64,000 nucleotides of DNA from Motacilla alba alba (lineage: Eukaryota > Chordata > Aves > Passeriformes > Motacillidae), in assembly GCF_015832195.1 (NCBI RefSeq), contig NC_052026.1, forward strand, positions 10,723,119-10,787,118, given 5' to 3'. Shown here in pieces: positions 1 through 18,474 of this stretch (its first letter is position 1; each line of letters opens with the position of its first letter). The position numbers and the translations under genes are program-made. Under the pieces are notes generated by a model. It saw only the letters and a program-made list of their open reading frames with translations. It had not been told where the DNA came from and searched no databases.

Positions 1-2469
1 GCACCATCTTGTTTTATTTTGATGTACATCTTTACAGCAGAATAATTAACATTTTACAAATCAGTGATGGTGAAGTTGTTCACATTATTGTCAGAGCAAT
101 AAATCCACATGCACATAGTTTTGTATTATAGAGATCATTTAAGTGAGTGTAATTTTAACATTTTGATGACAGTTTTAGGATCCTACCAAGCAGTGATAAA
201 ACTCACAGTTATACTATGTGATAATTCTGCCTTTCATTATGATGCAGTTTCTCCATACTAAATCAGGCCAAGATGCAAGCTATTACCCCTGGGCAAAATT
301 CATTCATTATGCATGTATGTTATTCCTGAAATTATTGATAACACTTTTCATAATAGTTATTTTTCATTAATTAACTTTTGCAGCTCTATTAGTATTTACG
401 ATACGTTTATTAGTCTTGAGTTTCCCTTGAATAATAAATACAATCTCAGAGCCCCTTATAGTTTCTTAAAGTTGAAAGCTCTCGTCAGTTTTGATGCTAA
501 AGGCCACAGTGCAGCTGTGAAGCACTGAATTAAGCTGTATTTAAGGAAAGCATTAGAAAGAGGGTAAGGAATGTCCTGCAGTTAAAGACACAGCCCAAAA
601 ACCTTTGCCATTGAAAAGAGAAATGGAGCTGCTGAAGCTGATTACATTTCAGGAGTGTAAATTTGGTACCAGGTTTGTCATTTTCCTTTATGCAAAGTGT
701 GCAGGTATTGGCTGATCAGAGAGAGGAGTCAGGGGCTGGAGCCCTCATCAGCTGGGAATTTCAGCAAGGCACAAACTGGGCTTTGCTGCCAGACATGCTC
801 CTTTGCAACACAGGAATTTAAGGCCCAGGCTATACTTTCAATGGTGCCTTAGTCAGTTCTGAGGACAGAAGGAAAAGAATGAAAATTCATCAGTAATATA
901 TTTTCTTACCTTCTCTTTTATTGCCTTACTCTTGAGATCATTGTGGTCTATAAGAATAACCACATCGGAAACCAGCAGTTTTCAGGTGGATCTCACCACC
1001 TCTTTCTCTTTGGCAGAGGTTACATATAAGATGATGCCACTTGGCCTTGTGAGGTCTGGCTACAAGAGACCAATAGCTCAATAGCACGAGAGGCAGCGTG
1101 GCATAGGAGGAAGTTCCTGCATTAGTGGGTCTGGATAGAGTCCAGGATACATCCTGTATGTTGACAAGGCATTGCTTCTGTGGTGTGTGAAGCAAAGCTG
1201 AGGACAGGGAGGTGCAGTGCAGCAGCTCATGGGAGCTACACATCACCTTTATTCTCCTGGAACCAGCAGCCATTCCAGCTCCAAATTCTGTACGTCCTAC
1301 AAGATGCCTTTATCTGTTCTCAGCATGCCATATTTTGGCCTGGATTTATCTTCACTTAATTTCAAGGACTTTCTGTGACTACAGAGATAGTCTAAGGCAA
1401 CCAAGTTCACCATGTAGGGAGCTAGCTGAGAGTGTGCATCTGAGCTCTTTCCTTAGTCTTCTTTCTGGCCTCCTGGTCAGGGATGTATTTGAAAAGAGAC
1501 AAAGGTGGGAAAAGAGCTGTCAGGGTGGTAAGAGGAGACGTTTCCACTCACTGGCTGAATGGCTTTTATACCTCCTTCACATTCAAGGACAAGAATAAGT
1601 ATGAGTGGAAGTGAAAGTCATCCCTCAGCAGGTCCCTCTTTTTCCTATATACACGTCTATTTTTAACAAGACACAAAACAGCTGATGTAAGATCAAGCAG
1701 AAATAGTCAGTGTTACCCCAGATAATCAAATAAAACCAAGAAAAGGTCTAGTATTCATTAGACATTTTGTTATCTTCCAACTGTATGAAGTGCTTTCTTT
1801 GGGGAATATCTTCAGAGACTTGGATTTTCATGGTTCGCTAACTGGAATAGATAAATCTGAATAAATCCAAACTTCAATGCCAAGGACTGAATCAAACCGA
1901 CTATTTTTATAGTGAAAGTATCCTGGCATTAAAAGGCTTAGCATGTTGGGCTGTTCTGTTTAACAATGAGATGAAAAAATGGTGCAGATGACGGTAGTGG
2001 TTACTAAAAAATACTAGAACTCTTTAGGTTTTCTTAAGGAGATGAAGTTGCATGGTCAGACTTTTTCCTCACATGACTAATCCACTCTCCTGTGACCTAT
2101 CTTTAGTTTGATTTTGAATCAGGAACAAGAACTGGAGCTTCAGCTGACCCCAAACATTTAGTTACATTAATCACAGGGCATTTTTGGACTCTGACCATAC
2201 TGAATGAAAGACACTTTCTTTGCAAGACATTGATCAAACAGTCTACAGGTATCACTACATCGAGGCACATTAATCATCTGGTGCATTATCAGTTCCAGCA
2301 GGAGAATATGTAAATGTGATTCCTGTCAATGATAAGGGAAAGCAGAATTTATTTTTAAAAGTGGTCCTTCTGGAGCTGTTGATATAATCTTACCTAAGAC
2401 AATAGGTTGCAAAGATACATTTCAGCAAGGCTGCCAATGAACATAAAGAACAAGCAAATTAAAGCCACC
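1..2469. other. Unique noncoding DNA, no gene found
   Basis: AT-leaning unique sequence with no exon-like reading frame, RNA gene or recognisable transposon. The longest open frame is on the plus strand at 1212-1598 (128 codons). It overlaps an opposite-strand open frame and has no protein-like pattern, so I treat it as chance. Confidence 0.6.
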
Positions 2470-2490
2470 AAAAAAAAAAAAAAAAAAAAA
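2470..2490. repeat. Poly-A tract (A21)
   Basis: Uninterrupted run of 21 A, then GG and seven more A. No retrotransposed body is recognisable upstream, so I call it a homopolymer tract and not the tail of a processed copy. It is likely to vary in length between individuals. Confidence 0.9.
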
Positions 2491-2499
2491 GGAAAAAAA

Positions 2500-8895
<6,396 letters not shown>

Positions 8896-8913
8896 TTTTT
8901 TTTTTTTTTTTTT
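8896..8913. repeat. Poly-T tract (T18)
   Basis: Uninterrupted run of 18 T. No adjoining retroposon body is recognisable on either side. Confidence 0.9.
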
Positions 8914-11550
8914 GGCATCTGGGTGTTGATACAGAGGCACAAATTAGCCACTCCTGAGAGCAGCTATGATGGATTCATGCAGCTCCTGGGTAACAGGACG
9001 ATGACAGCTGGGGAGTAAACCGCTGGTGTAAGGTAAAATTTTTGCTGGATCAGTGAGGCTGACATTCCCAGTCTGGAACCCATTAGTGATTAGTGAGAAT
9101 AAGATTTAAGATTTCTCAAACCCTCAGCTAAATGCAGCTTTGCAAACTGGAAAGCAGAGCTTTAGCCATAGCTTAGTGCTAAGAAGAGAAGAGCTCAATG
9201 TTAGGAAATGCCTGAAGTATCTTAACTATCTGTGGATATGCAGTTGTCTACCAAAAAAAACCCAAACCAAACGGAAAAATTCTAAGGAGAAAGAAATATA
9301 AAGCAGCATCCACCATGGGATCCTATCTCTTCCTATGTTTCTGGAAGGAGAACATAGTGGTTTCATTGCCGTCTGTGCAAGAGGTTGCCCATCAACTTGA
9401 ACTCTTTCTTATCTTTTGCAGGCAGGAAACTGGACAAGCTTTCCCATAGCAAATCCCTCTTTATTTCCTCATAGCTGTCTCACCTATGTAAGCTGCAGAG
9501 CCTTTTCCTGCAATGCTGAGAAAAGATTTATGTCTGCAGTACAGGAGAAAGTCTCCTTCCCTGTTTAAGTCTGAATTCTACATCAGCAGGCTGCATCTGG
9601 GGAAGGGAATTCAGACTGGTTTTCCCAAGTGCTCTATTTTCCATTTAAACTTCATGCTTAGGAAATGATCACAACAAAGCTTGTGTTTCACATTAAAAGC
9701 ACATCCGTGCAGCACTGTTTATTCAGAAAAGAAAACCAATATAGCTATTTTTCTTGATTCCTTGAGTATAGTATGGGACAAAGACAGGAGAAAAGAAAGG
9801 GAAAAGGTAGAATTAGAGACTCTGCTTCCTCAAGAGGAGTGATGATTCTCATCAGTTGTGCCTCTTGCTCCTCCATCTGTGTTGTAATTACTCCCAAAAT
9901 TATAGCAGAGTGGTATTGGAGAAGAGAATCACCATTGCCCTAAAACAAAAAGACCCCTTTGAAATTACATATGAGACTGTCAAGCTGTTGGACCTAAATA
10001 CCTGATTTGTTTGCATATAAGATCCTTTTAGCAGTTATGTATTTTAAGCACTGGCTTGCATTGTTTACTGAATGAGCAGCAATCTGTAAAGGAACCAGTT
10101 TTCACATTGACCAGGCAGAAAATACCCTCTGATAAAGGAGAAATATTAGTTGATTATGCATATTGTCTCTTTTGCCTCACATTGCCTTCATATCAAAGGC
10201 AACATGGCAGTTTGTTGAAAGAAAAGAAATATCATTTTGCTTTGTTACAGGCAGCAAAGGATCTTTACAAAGCTTTTGGCTCTTGTTCAAATGTATCACA
10301 CCATTTGTGATGGCTTTATAAACTAAGCATGGTTTAAGACAGTCAAGGATGAGTCAGACTGAAAGAAAACATACAATTAATACTTTACTATAAACTTGGG
10401 ATTAAGATTATCCATGAAAATCAGAACTATGACAAGGCTGTGCATCGTGAATGGTGTTTCAGGGAGTAAGTGGGAAATTAAGAAACACTGTGTTTAAGAT
10501 GAAAGCTGCTTTCATTGAAGAGAGGATCATAGCAAAAATGTAACAGGAGAAGTGAAATGTAATTAGGAACGTGACATTAATACTGGATTTGCAGAATGTT
10601 GCCCAACAGGTGGGTGGAGTTTATTTGACTTTGTTTCAGTTGGAGTATTGACCCACACAGATGCAGCCTTTAAATTTAATCTAGACTGTGAGAAAAAAGG
10701 TAACAAGAATGTTCAAATACATGGGCTCACACCACCAGCATGTGTCCTTGCTCTTTCTCTTCTAGCTGTAATAATCACCTCCCAGTTAAGATGGTTCTTG
10801 CTCTTCCTCTGTCATTCCTTGTTTCTGCAATTCTGCACTGGAAAGCAGAGGGGATATTGGGTTTCCTTTCATCACAGTGACAAGTCAGGGAAACATCTGT
10901 TTTAAACAAAGTGTGCAAAAGGTTTGAAAAACAATTAAGGTGGGTTTTTTGGCATTTTTTGTTTATGCCTGTTAGGCATCGATTTTTATTAAAATAAAAT
11001 TTATGAGTATAATATGACGAGAAGTCATTTAAAGATTGAATTTGGAGTATCCAGAGAGGAAATCTGTGAAAGGCAAAATGTCCACCAGAACGGACAACAC
11101 GAGTTGCTTTCTGGACTCCAGGATGGAAGCATCAATAGAGATTGAACATTTGTTTCAGTTTATGAACTTTTTTGCAATCCAGCTAAAAATATCAGCACCA
11201 CCTGTGATACAAGAATCAGATTTATTATTAGCTTCTCAGGAATTGCAAAACAGCCTAACTCCACCCGACTGTTAATAAATCAGGTGCTGAAAGCACTTCA
11301 AATGAGAACTTTGCTGAAGAGACAAGTACTCACAAGGATCAAAGGCTCAAGTCAGTTAAACTGGCCATTTGCCCTTTTGGCATAATCAGAATGTATTTTC
11401 AAAAAAAAAGAAGGAAAGAGAAAAATTAATGACATGATGCTTTTTTCAGAGTAGGACAAATATTAAAGTGGGCATGGGCATCTGTAAGTCAGTCACTCTA
11501 ATTCTGCAAAACTGAGATTTCTGACAGTGCTGAATTAGTAAAGCTTATGG
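8914..11550. other. Unique noncoding DNA, no gene found
   Basis: AT-leaning unique sequence with a short A run near 11400. No coding exon, RNA gene or recognisable mobile element was seen. Open frames are under 100 codons. Confidence 0.6.
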
Positions 11551-11623
11551 ATTTGGTCCAAAGCCCACTGAAGCCAATGAAAAAAGAGTGTTTCTTTTGA
11601 TTCCAGTGGTTTGGATCTGGCTG
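11551..11623. repeat. Old palindromic interspersed repeat relic
   Basis: An imperfect inverted repeat. The left arm (11555-11580, GGTCCAAAGCCCACTGAAGC and onward) pairs with the right arm (11595-11621, ending TGGTTTGGATCTGGC) around an A/T-rich centre. The arms match a palindromic motif I know as very common in turtle, crocodile and bird genomes, with CCCATTGAAGTCAATGG at the core of each arm. I cannot name the family. The inverted structure is seen directly; the identification is recognition by eye. Confidence 0.5.
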
Positions 11624-12002
11624 TTGGAAGCTCCCTGCTTTGGACAAAAAGCATGCACCCTCCCATGAAGCTGACTTGTCTCTTGACTGTGTTCCCCTGG
11701 CACCACACACATGCAGAAAATCAACTTCCAGGCTTCCAATGAAAGAAATTGCCTGAAAAATATTGCAATATCCAGCTTCCTGGATTAATTAATAAAATTA
11801 CTTGCTCTTCAACACAGATTACATGCTGGGCATTTAGCTGCTGTGCTCTGGGGAAGGGGTGAAAAAAAGGTTCAGTGGAGATGTAGGGAAGCGAGAGGAG
11901 GACACAGGTGAAGAAATACCATGAATATTGATTCATGATGACAGGAATATTTTTTAAAACACTGTAGAGCTCTGATTTGCATGAACAATATTTGTCTAAT
12001 TC

Positions 12003-12140
12003 AGAATCACAGAATATTCTGAGTTGGAAAGGACCCACAAGGATCATCAAGTCCAACTCTTGAATGAATGGCCCATACAGGGATCAAACCTGCAATTTTG
12101 GCATTGTCAGTGCCCTGCTGTAACAACTGAGTTCATCTCA
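12003..12140 (-). mobile_element. tRNA-Ile-derived SINE with CR1-like 3' end (TguSINE1-like)
   Basis: Read on the minus strand, the first part (about 12140 down to 12070) follows tRNA-Ile. It has an A-box-like stretch, a degenerate B box (GGTTTGATCCC at about 12078-12088) and the acceptor end TATGGGCCA. The second part (about 12060 down to 12003) is a CR1-type 3' tail, with GTTGGACTTGATGATCCTTG and then an ATTCTGTGATTCT end. This head-tail order is that of TguSINE1, a passerine SINE mobilised by CR1 machinery. Mutations throughout the tRNA part, including the B box, show an old, inactive copy. No target-site duplication is obvious, which is usual for CR1-driven insertions. Confidence 0.85.
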
Positions 12141-14339
12141 GGGTCTTAAACTGAAGCTGTCAGCAACATCAACACTGGCAGCTTTACAGGATTCTAGCTC
12201 TAACTTTTCTTTTTGCCCTTGCACTGGGTATCCACTGTAGGGATTTTATTATTCACTGTCAACCAGTCTCCACTTGTGTTTGAGTTTCCTCTTTCCTGGG
12301 CCCTCTTATGGGTGGTCTGTTGTGGAAGGCAAGTCATTTTTATGAGCTGTGTGGTTTTTCTGGATGACCATTCAAGTCATAAAGAGAATTTTTGGATGAT
12401 GGTGTTGCTGTCTAGCAGTCTGGAAGTGGTCAGGGAAGGGATGATCTTCGTGGGTGCCTGCATTATGCTTGCAGATGATTGATTGACCTTGTGGGCAGCA
12501 GGAAGAATGACAGGAGGAGCACAGGCAGGGCCCAGGCACTTCTCCCACACTTGGTAGTAAAGCAAATGTGAGTCACAAAGAGCAGGATGGGTGGAAATGG
12601 TGTTCTGCAAGAAGTGAATGCAGAAGTTCATGCTTTCAGGCTCCCAGCTGTAATGCTGAGGGATAAAGGCTCTCTTTTTCTTGGGTATCCAGGTGCAGTG
12701 CCACTGATCTGGGCAGAGTTAGTCTGATTGTAAGTAGTGCAGGAGGGAAGCCAGTCCTGTTCCTGTGGCAGTGCTGTACACCTGAAACCAGTGCAGAAAT
12801 GATGACTCACAGGTCAGTGTGTGACGCTCTGGAGTTTACTGTTTGCACATGAGGTTGGTTCTGTGCAAGAAACTGAAGAGCAACCTGGTTTATACTGGGT
12901 TGAGTATGTGAGGAAATCTGTGGAGTGGCTGAGAGCTGTGCGTTTTCAACTGGGCAAACATCAGACAAGAAAAGAGCATGTTTGCTGTCCCTCTTTGCTT
13001 GGCTTTTGCAGGATGCCTGACGTTAGGAGAGCATGGTCATTCCCACAGTGACAGACCTGTTCACACCCAGCCCTGTGCTCTGACAAGAGCCATTTAATCT
13101 TTGGAGTGATGTCCCCAAGCACGACGGGGATCCGCCCTCATCTTTACTAAGAATTCACAGAAGTGCAGGTCCTGATGTTTGCTGTGCAAATCTTCACCAG
13201 CCAGGCTGTGGTGTGCAAAATGAGAGCTGCTGCTGATGCAGACCAAAGACTTATTTTCAGAAAGCTCATTTGAATTCTGCTTTACTGCTGGCAATTGGAA
13301 AATTATTTTCAGTCCAATGCTTTAAAATGAACCTTGAGCAACACGCCTGTTTTGTTTAAGGCTTGCTTCTCTGTTCACTGGATTGGCAGCAGTGTTGATG
13401 CTGGCAGCAGAAAGGTCATTATTTCTGTCTTAGGTCTTCTTTGGAGTATTAAAGATACTTGAGTATAATAATTCTCAGTGTGAGATGCACTTCTTAATTA
13501 ATTTTCAAGGTAGCATATTGCAGCTTGGGATGCCCTTCTGAAAGCCAGGAGAGCTTCCCAGAAAGGGTGAGCTGTGCTGGCTCAGTGGGCACATCCTTCT
13601 CCCATGAAACAGCACACACCCCCACAGTGTAAGCTTCCAGCTCTGCAAAATGACAACCACCACCTCAGCTTTCCCAAGATGAATCAATCAGTTGCTTTTT
13701 AAAATTATGGATGCCTAATGTGGGATTATCTAGTGGATGCTTTTTGATCTGTGTAGATACCAGCGAATTTTAGATTTGTTCCACTGTGTGTATTAGGGCA
13801 AATTAAAAGCTCTGGAGTCAGGAAATTGTATTTCCTGTGGCTGAGAGTGGGCTGCACTGCTCTTTTGATACAGAAATTTTAGGAACATTGATGGTTGAAG
13901 CAGACACATCTGCTGTTTGTAGTGATTCTGTCAACAGCCCTCATGGTACACAGCCAGCCTAATAATCACAAGTGCTTCTTTCTGTTTAAATCCCAGAAAA
14001 GGAACTGACATCTTTTATCAGAAAGACAGACAATCTGTATCCCATGACAATTCCAGATTATGGATCCCAAGAGACTTTCCTTACATTCTTATTTTATCAT
14101 GGAAATCACAGTTAGTGCTGTTTACTTTCTATACCTCCACACAGTTTTCAAGGTGTTGCCAGCAGGACCTGTGGTGATACTGACATGTGTTGTTGTCACA
14201 TTGCAAGATCTGATAGAACACCCCTATATATATAAATATCAGTGTTTTCTTGGATCTTCCTTTGCTTTCAGTGGCTTTGGAAATCGTGGCACTAGTTAAT
14301 TCACATGCTTTGTCTATTTTGTAGGCTTTTTTCCTACTT
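12141..14339. other. Unique noncoding DNA, no gene found
   Basis: No exon-like frame, RNA gene or further transposon recognised. The open frames here are short (under 95 codons) and mutually overlapping. Confidence 0.6.
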
Positions 14340-14369
14340 CTAAGGACAGACTTGTATGTCTGTCCTTAG
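14340..14369. repeat. Perfect 12-bp inverted repeat, 6-nt loop
   Basis: The left arm CTAAGGACAGAC (14340-14351) and right arm GTCTGTCCTTAG (14358-14369) are exact reverse complements around the loop TTGTAT. Pairing does not extend convincingly beyond the arms, so the stem is much shorter than a microRNA precursor. A transcript would form a stable small hairpin. No transcription signal is visible nearby. Confidence 0.85.
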
Positions 14370-16301
14370 TATGGAGTATGACTCTCCTTTGCTGCTATTT
14401 TTATGGTAGGGAGCTATGTATATGACATTTTCTAGCTGTTACTATAGAGTAGGATAAGAATAAATGTCTGGGGAGAAAAAGAAACACTGATTATTTGGAA
14501 AACTAAGTGACTTATGCCTTATATTTTTTCTTTGCAATATTCCTGTCATGCTGCTTCGAAGTTCACAGCCCAGACCCACACCAGAAGTGGGGAGGAGGGA
14601 CAGCAGAGCTGCTCAGGAAATGCAGAGCTCCAGCCACGCAGCCACACTCCAGAAAGCTGTTCACTGTCCTCCGTTGTGATATAAAAGCTGAAATGCCACT
14701 CAAGCTCCTTCCCTCTGGACTTTCCTCACCCTGGGGATCAGTAGTACATGAGAATGACCCATCCCTGGTGTACTGCCATCCACAAACTCATGATTTGTCA
14801 TGGTTGAAGTTCCTTGAAACTGAACTTTGGGTCTGTGCGAACAACAGGTTCTTCGTGCTGATCCCCTGTGATTTGATTTGTTTTGCCTGGCAGACTGTCA
14901 ACCTTCTCTGAAGTTATAATCATCTGTTTGAGGCTTGGAGCACGTTTTCACTAAAATATTTGTTCCTGAGCTTACCTACAACTTGTTAATTTTGTAAACA
15001 ATAAACAAACAAATATTAATATGTATTCATAGCCTTTTTACCCACTTCAAAAAGCCATCTTAAAGACCAGTTCAATAGTCCAGCTGTCAGTGGGTCCTAC
15101 AGCAGCCAAGTACAGTGTATGGTTTATTTTTCTTACCAAAATAGAATTAGTTTTTTTGCCACATGCAGAAGACAAGGAGTCTGGCCTTTTGTTTCTGGAG
15201 CCCACACAGTGCATTAGGTCAATCCAGCAGATGCATCTCAGGAAGGAGCTACATTCCTCTAACTTTTATTTGGGCTGGAGATACCAAAAGATGCTAAAGC
15301 CTTGAATTTTCATGTCATGACACCTCATTTAGTTTACTCCTACACAAAATGACATGTTATCTGACCCAAGGGCTCTGCATCATGTGTCCACAAAGCAGGG
15401 TAGGAATCAACACATGAATCCAAAGCTTATTTTACTCCTTTTTTTCCCCTCTACACCCTATATAAGGTGTCCAGGTGGTTTGTGGCAATGGAATAGTAAT
15501 GACAGCAGGATGGTAATTTCATCTTGAGTTTTACAAGCAGGAGGAGGTGCCAAGAAGGAAACCAGGTATGAAGGTTGCCAAATACATCTTCCATTTATCA
15601 TCCCAGCTAACAGCGGGTAAATTATTTCTGAGTGGCACTTTGAAAAGGGAGGGGAGAAGAGAAGCACACACTAATATGTGCTGCAGAGGTGTCTCTGAGG
15701 AGTGGCTGGTGTGGCAAGCTAAAGTATAGTCCTTCCTGCAGGAGGAGTACAGTGTGTTACTCATGCAGGAATTCTGGTCACGCTGTCGGAGCTAAAGTAC
15801 CTGGACACATACCCAGATGGTCCAGTGGTAATACAAAAAGATTGATCTTTTCATAGGAGCTGGAAATGAAGAGAATATTTTTGTCCAAACAGAGCGCTCA
15901 CCTGGGGCCTCAGCCATGTTTCAGTCCTGGACAGCATTTTCCACACTCTTTTTGCAAAGTAGAGAGACTTCTAGAAATGTTTCCATATCAAATACCGTCA
16001 GAATTTAGCAAGAAGAAAGGGGACCTTCCTCTTTTGCTTTGCCATTTTCACCTAGTTTCGAAGTGGGGTAACTCTTGCTTTAGGCTGTGATGAGGAATGG
16101 GGCTGTGCTGATATAACCAGTTCAGGATGCAGCTCATTGTGTGCACCTTGTGAAGCTGTCACAGAGCTGTTCTAAAAAGAGTTACAGGCAGAAAAAGCAT
16201 CCGGTGAATGGAAAACAACCTGCTTGAGTAATTTCTACCTGACTGTTTGATAATATGATATTTCTCAGGTGCAGACTCACATTTACTTGTCTAACCATTG
16301 C

Positions 16302-16302
<1 letters not shown>
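14370..16302. other. Unique noncoding DNA, no gene found
   Basis: An open frame of 134 codons at 14507-14911 (+) was examined. It has no domain or compositional signature of a protein, and I treat it as chance. No RNA gene or transposon was seen. Confidence 0.55.

Positions 16303-16341
<39 letters not shown>
16303..16341 (+). repeat. (ATT)13 microsatellite
   Basis: Thirteen perfect ATT units with no interruption, followed by AAGTAATTA. The perfect array suggests it is still length-variable. Confidence 0.97.
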
Positions 16342-16343
<2 letters not shown>

Positions 16344-18421
16344 GTAATTATAATTTACTTGTACAAATTAGAGGAAGGATTAAATGACATACAAGAAGCA
16401 TACTGACTGGAACTAAATAGAAAATTCCAAGGAGGAGTCCTTAAAATAAAGCAATTGTATAATACTTAATTGTATAATATAAACTGTAATTTCCCAAAAG
16501 AAATTGTATTAATCTTACAGTGGTTAGCTATTCCATTTGGTCCATTTATAATCACTTTGAGCTACTTAAATACAAATTTTAAAAAGGCTCAAACTTGTTT
16601 CCCTCTAATATGCCTAGTGCTTTCCCCATAGCTTATTCATCTTCAAAGCTCTTCACCAACATTAGCTAATTATATTTTTTTTCTAATTAGTAGAAATTGA
16701 CTATGGTCAAAAGGGCCATTCAGCAAATTAGCATGTCTCTACCTTCAAATCTCAGAGCTTCTGACCCAGAGCTTTCAAATGGCTGATGAAGACATCATAC
16801 AGTGGTTGTGCTGAGCCCATAGTCAAGGCAGCCAACTGGAGAAAAAGAAAGAAAGATAGAATTTATTTTTTTTTAAATTACACCTCAGGGAAATGTATCA
16901 AATCTCCTCATTCAAAACTTTCCCTGGGGGCAGCAGCATGGAGAATGCAGGGCTGGACCCAGCCTCCTCCTGCTCTGAGCACAGCTGCCTCAGACAGGGG
17001 CCAGGGGTACCTTGCCCTTATTCTGAAGACTTAAAGGCATGTGGGGCTTTTGGTGGCCACCTGCTCAGAGGCCACTTCTGTTCTTGGGTGCTGGAGGTGG
17101 CACAAGTCACTTGGTGTCACTTGGGTGGTGTCCCTGTCTGTGGAAAAGCAATCTGAAACTCTGCCCAAGCATCAGCTTTGCTCTGGGCGTGCATTCTGTC
17201 CATTTTGAACTGTAAGATGGCAACCCAACAAGATGGGTTTAAGAAGTGGTTTGGAGTTTTTTAAGCCCTGTTTGCATTAAAACTGTCCCTTCAAAAGAGT
17301 GTTTCTTCTGAGTCTTACGTGTAGCCACGCCACTCGCCAAGAGCTGCTTTTCTCACTTTGTAAGGGTTCATATGCATCTGTGACTTGATAGCTGTAACCC
17401 AAAGGTAGCAGAAAAGTCTCTGGAAATATGAACAAGTTTACTCTCCCTTTGTATTCTGAATTTCTTTACTTGTTCTTCAAAAAGGCAGCAAAGTGAGGAA
17501 TCCTCGCCGAGCAGCAGCTCTGTTTGGCTCTTGGAGAACAGCTGTGAGTGTGAGACTTGTTTATGTTTCAGAAACTGTGAATGTTTTAACCCTGAACAAC
17601 AGTGTGTGCTCCAGGAGATTAATATCTGCATTACATGGACTTGCTGAGAATAAATTAACTCTTGATGACACGATTACTGTCTTAGCAGTGTTCACCGCAT
17701 ACAATTGCATGGTGTCAAAGATATTAATGTGTTTTTGTGAAGAATTTAGGAAACAATTTATTTATATGACTGTGCTTCATTCCATATCACACCAGGACAT
17801 CAATTAGCTGCTATCGCCTGTAAAAGAAATGTAAATCATGTGTCTCATTGGTTATGAGGATAATAGTGGGCCAATAATTCACAAAGAATAATTCATTCTA
17901 TGAATTGTGCCTCATTCTGTGCTCATGAATTGTTCAGAAACAGATACAACTTTTTCAAGTTTTCATTTTTCAAATTATTATAATGGATTATTCTTGGTTA
18001 CAGTTCACTCATGGAGGTTTTGAATATTAAGGACTTGAAGTCTGGGGTGATTTTGTTTGGTCACACGGTACAATATATTTCTTTTCTGACTGAATCAGTA
18101 CAATTTTTGGAATCAGTTGATGTTGTGAAGATTTGTGAGACAACGCAAACAAACTTCAAAAATGTTTGTAGAATAGGGTGCTGGGAAAAAAATTTCTTTC
18201 GACACTGGCCAGAAATATATAAAAATGTGAACCTTCAGGATGGTGAAAAGCTGAGTAAGCTTTAAAAAGGATTTATGTTGAGATTTGAAGGAAAACATAC
18301 TCTGGGAAATAATATATAAAAATAAAATCTCTCTCCTCCCAGTGCAGTTTCTAAAATTAGGGAGTAAAAATGATTGCCTTAGGAAGATAATTAACTCTTT
18401 CTTTAAAAACAAAATTAATGT
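16342..18421. other. Unique AT-rich noncoding DNA
   Basis: No gene seen. Notable content is a cluster of homeodomain-type palindromes at 16661-16690 (ATTAGCTAAT and CTAATTAG). A GC-richer patch at 16920-17160 carries only overlapping chance frames. Confidence 0.55.
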
Positions 18422-18474
18422 AAAAAAAAAGAAAAAGAAAAAAAAGAACAAAAAAGAACAAAAAAGAACAAAAC
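18422..18474 (+). repeat. A-rich tandem repeat, 10-bp period
   Basis: A-rich stretch whose second half repeats the 10-mer AAAAAAGAAC about three times (18442-18474) before a CCCCC run. The first half is an irregular A/G tract. It could be a decayed retroposon tail, but no body is recognisable upstream. It produces lysine-rich and phenylalanine-rich open frames on the two strands, which I reject as genes. Confidence 0.8.

Noticed and set aside
2470..2499. Poly-A tail of a processed pseudogene
   Set aside because: No coding-like or transposon body precedes it on the same strand.
12064..12140. A functional tRNA-Ile gene on the minus strand
   Set aside because: The similarity to tRNA-Ile is clear, but the anticodon region and arms are mutated and the sequence runs directly into a CR1-type tail. 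It is a SINE head.
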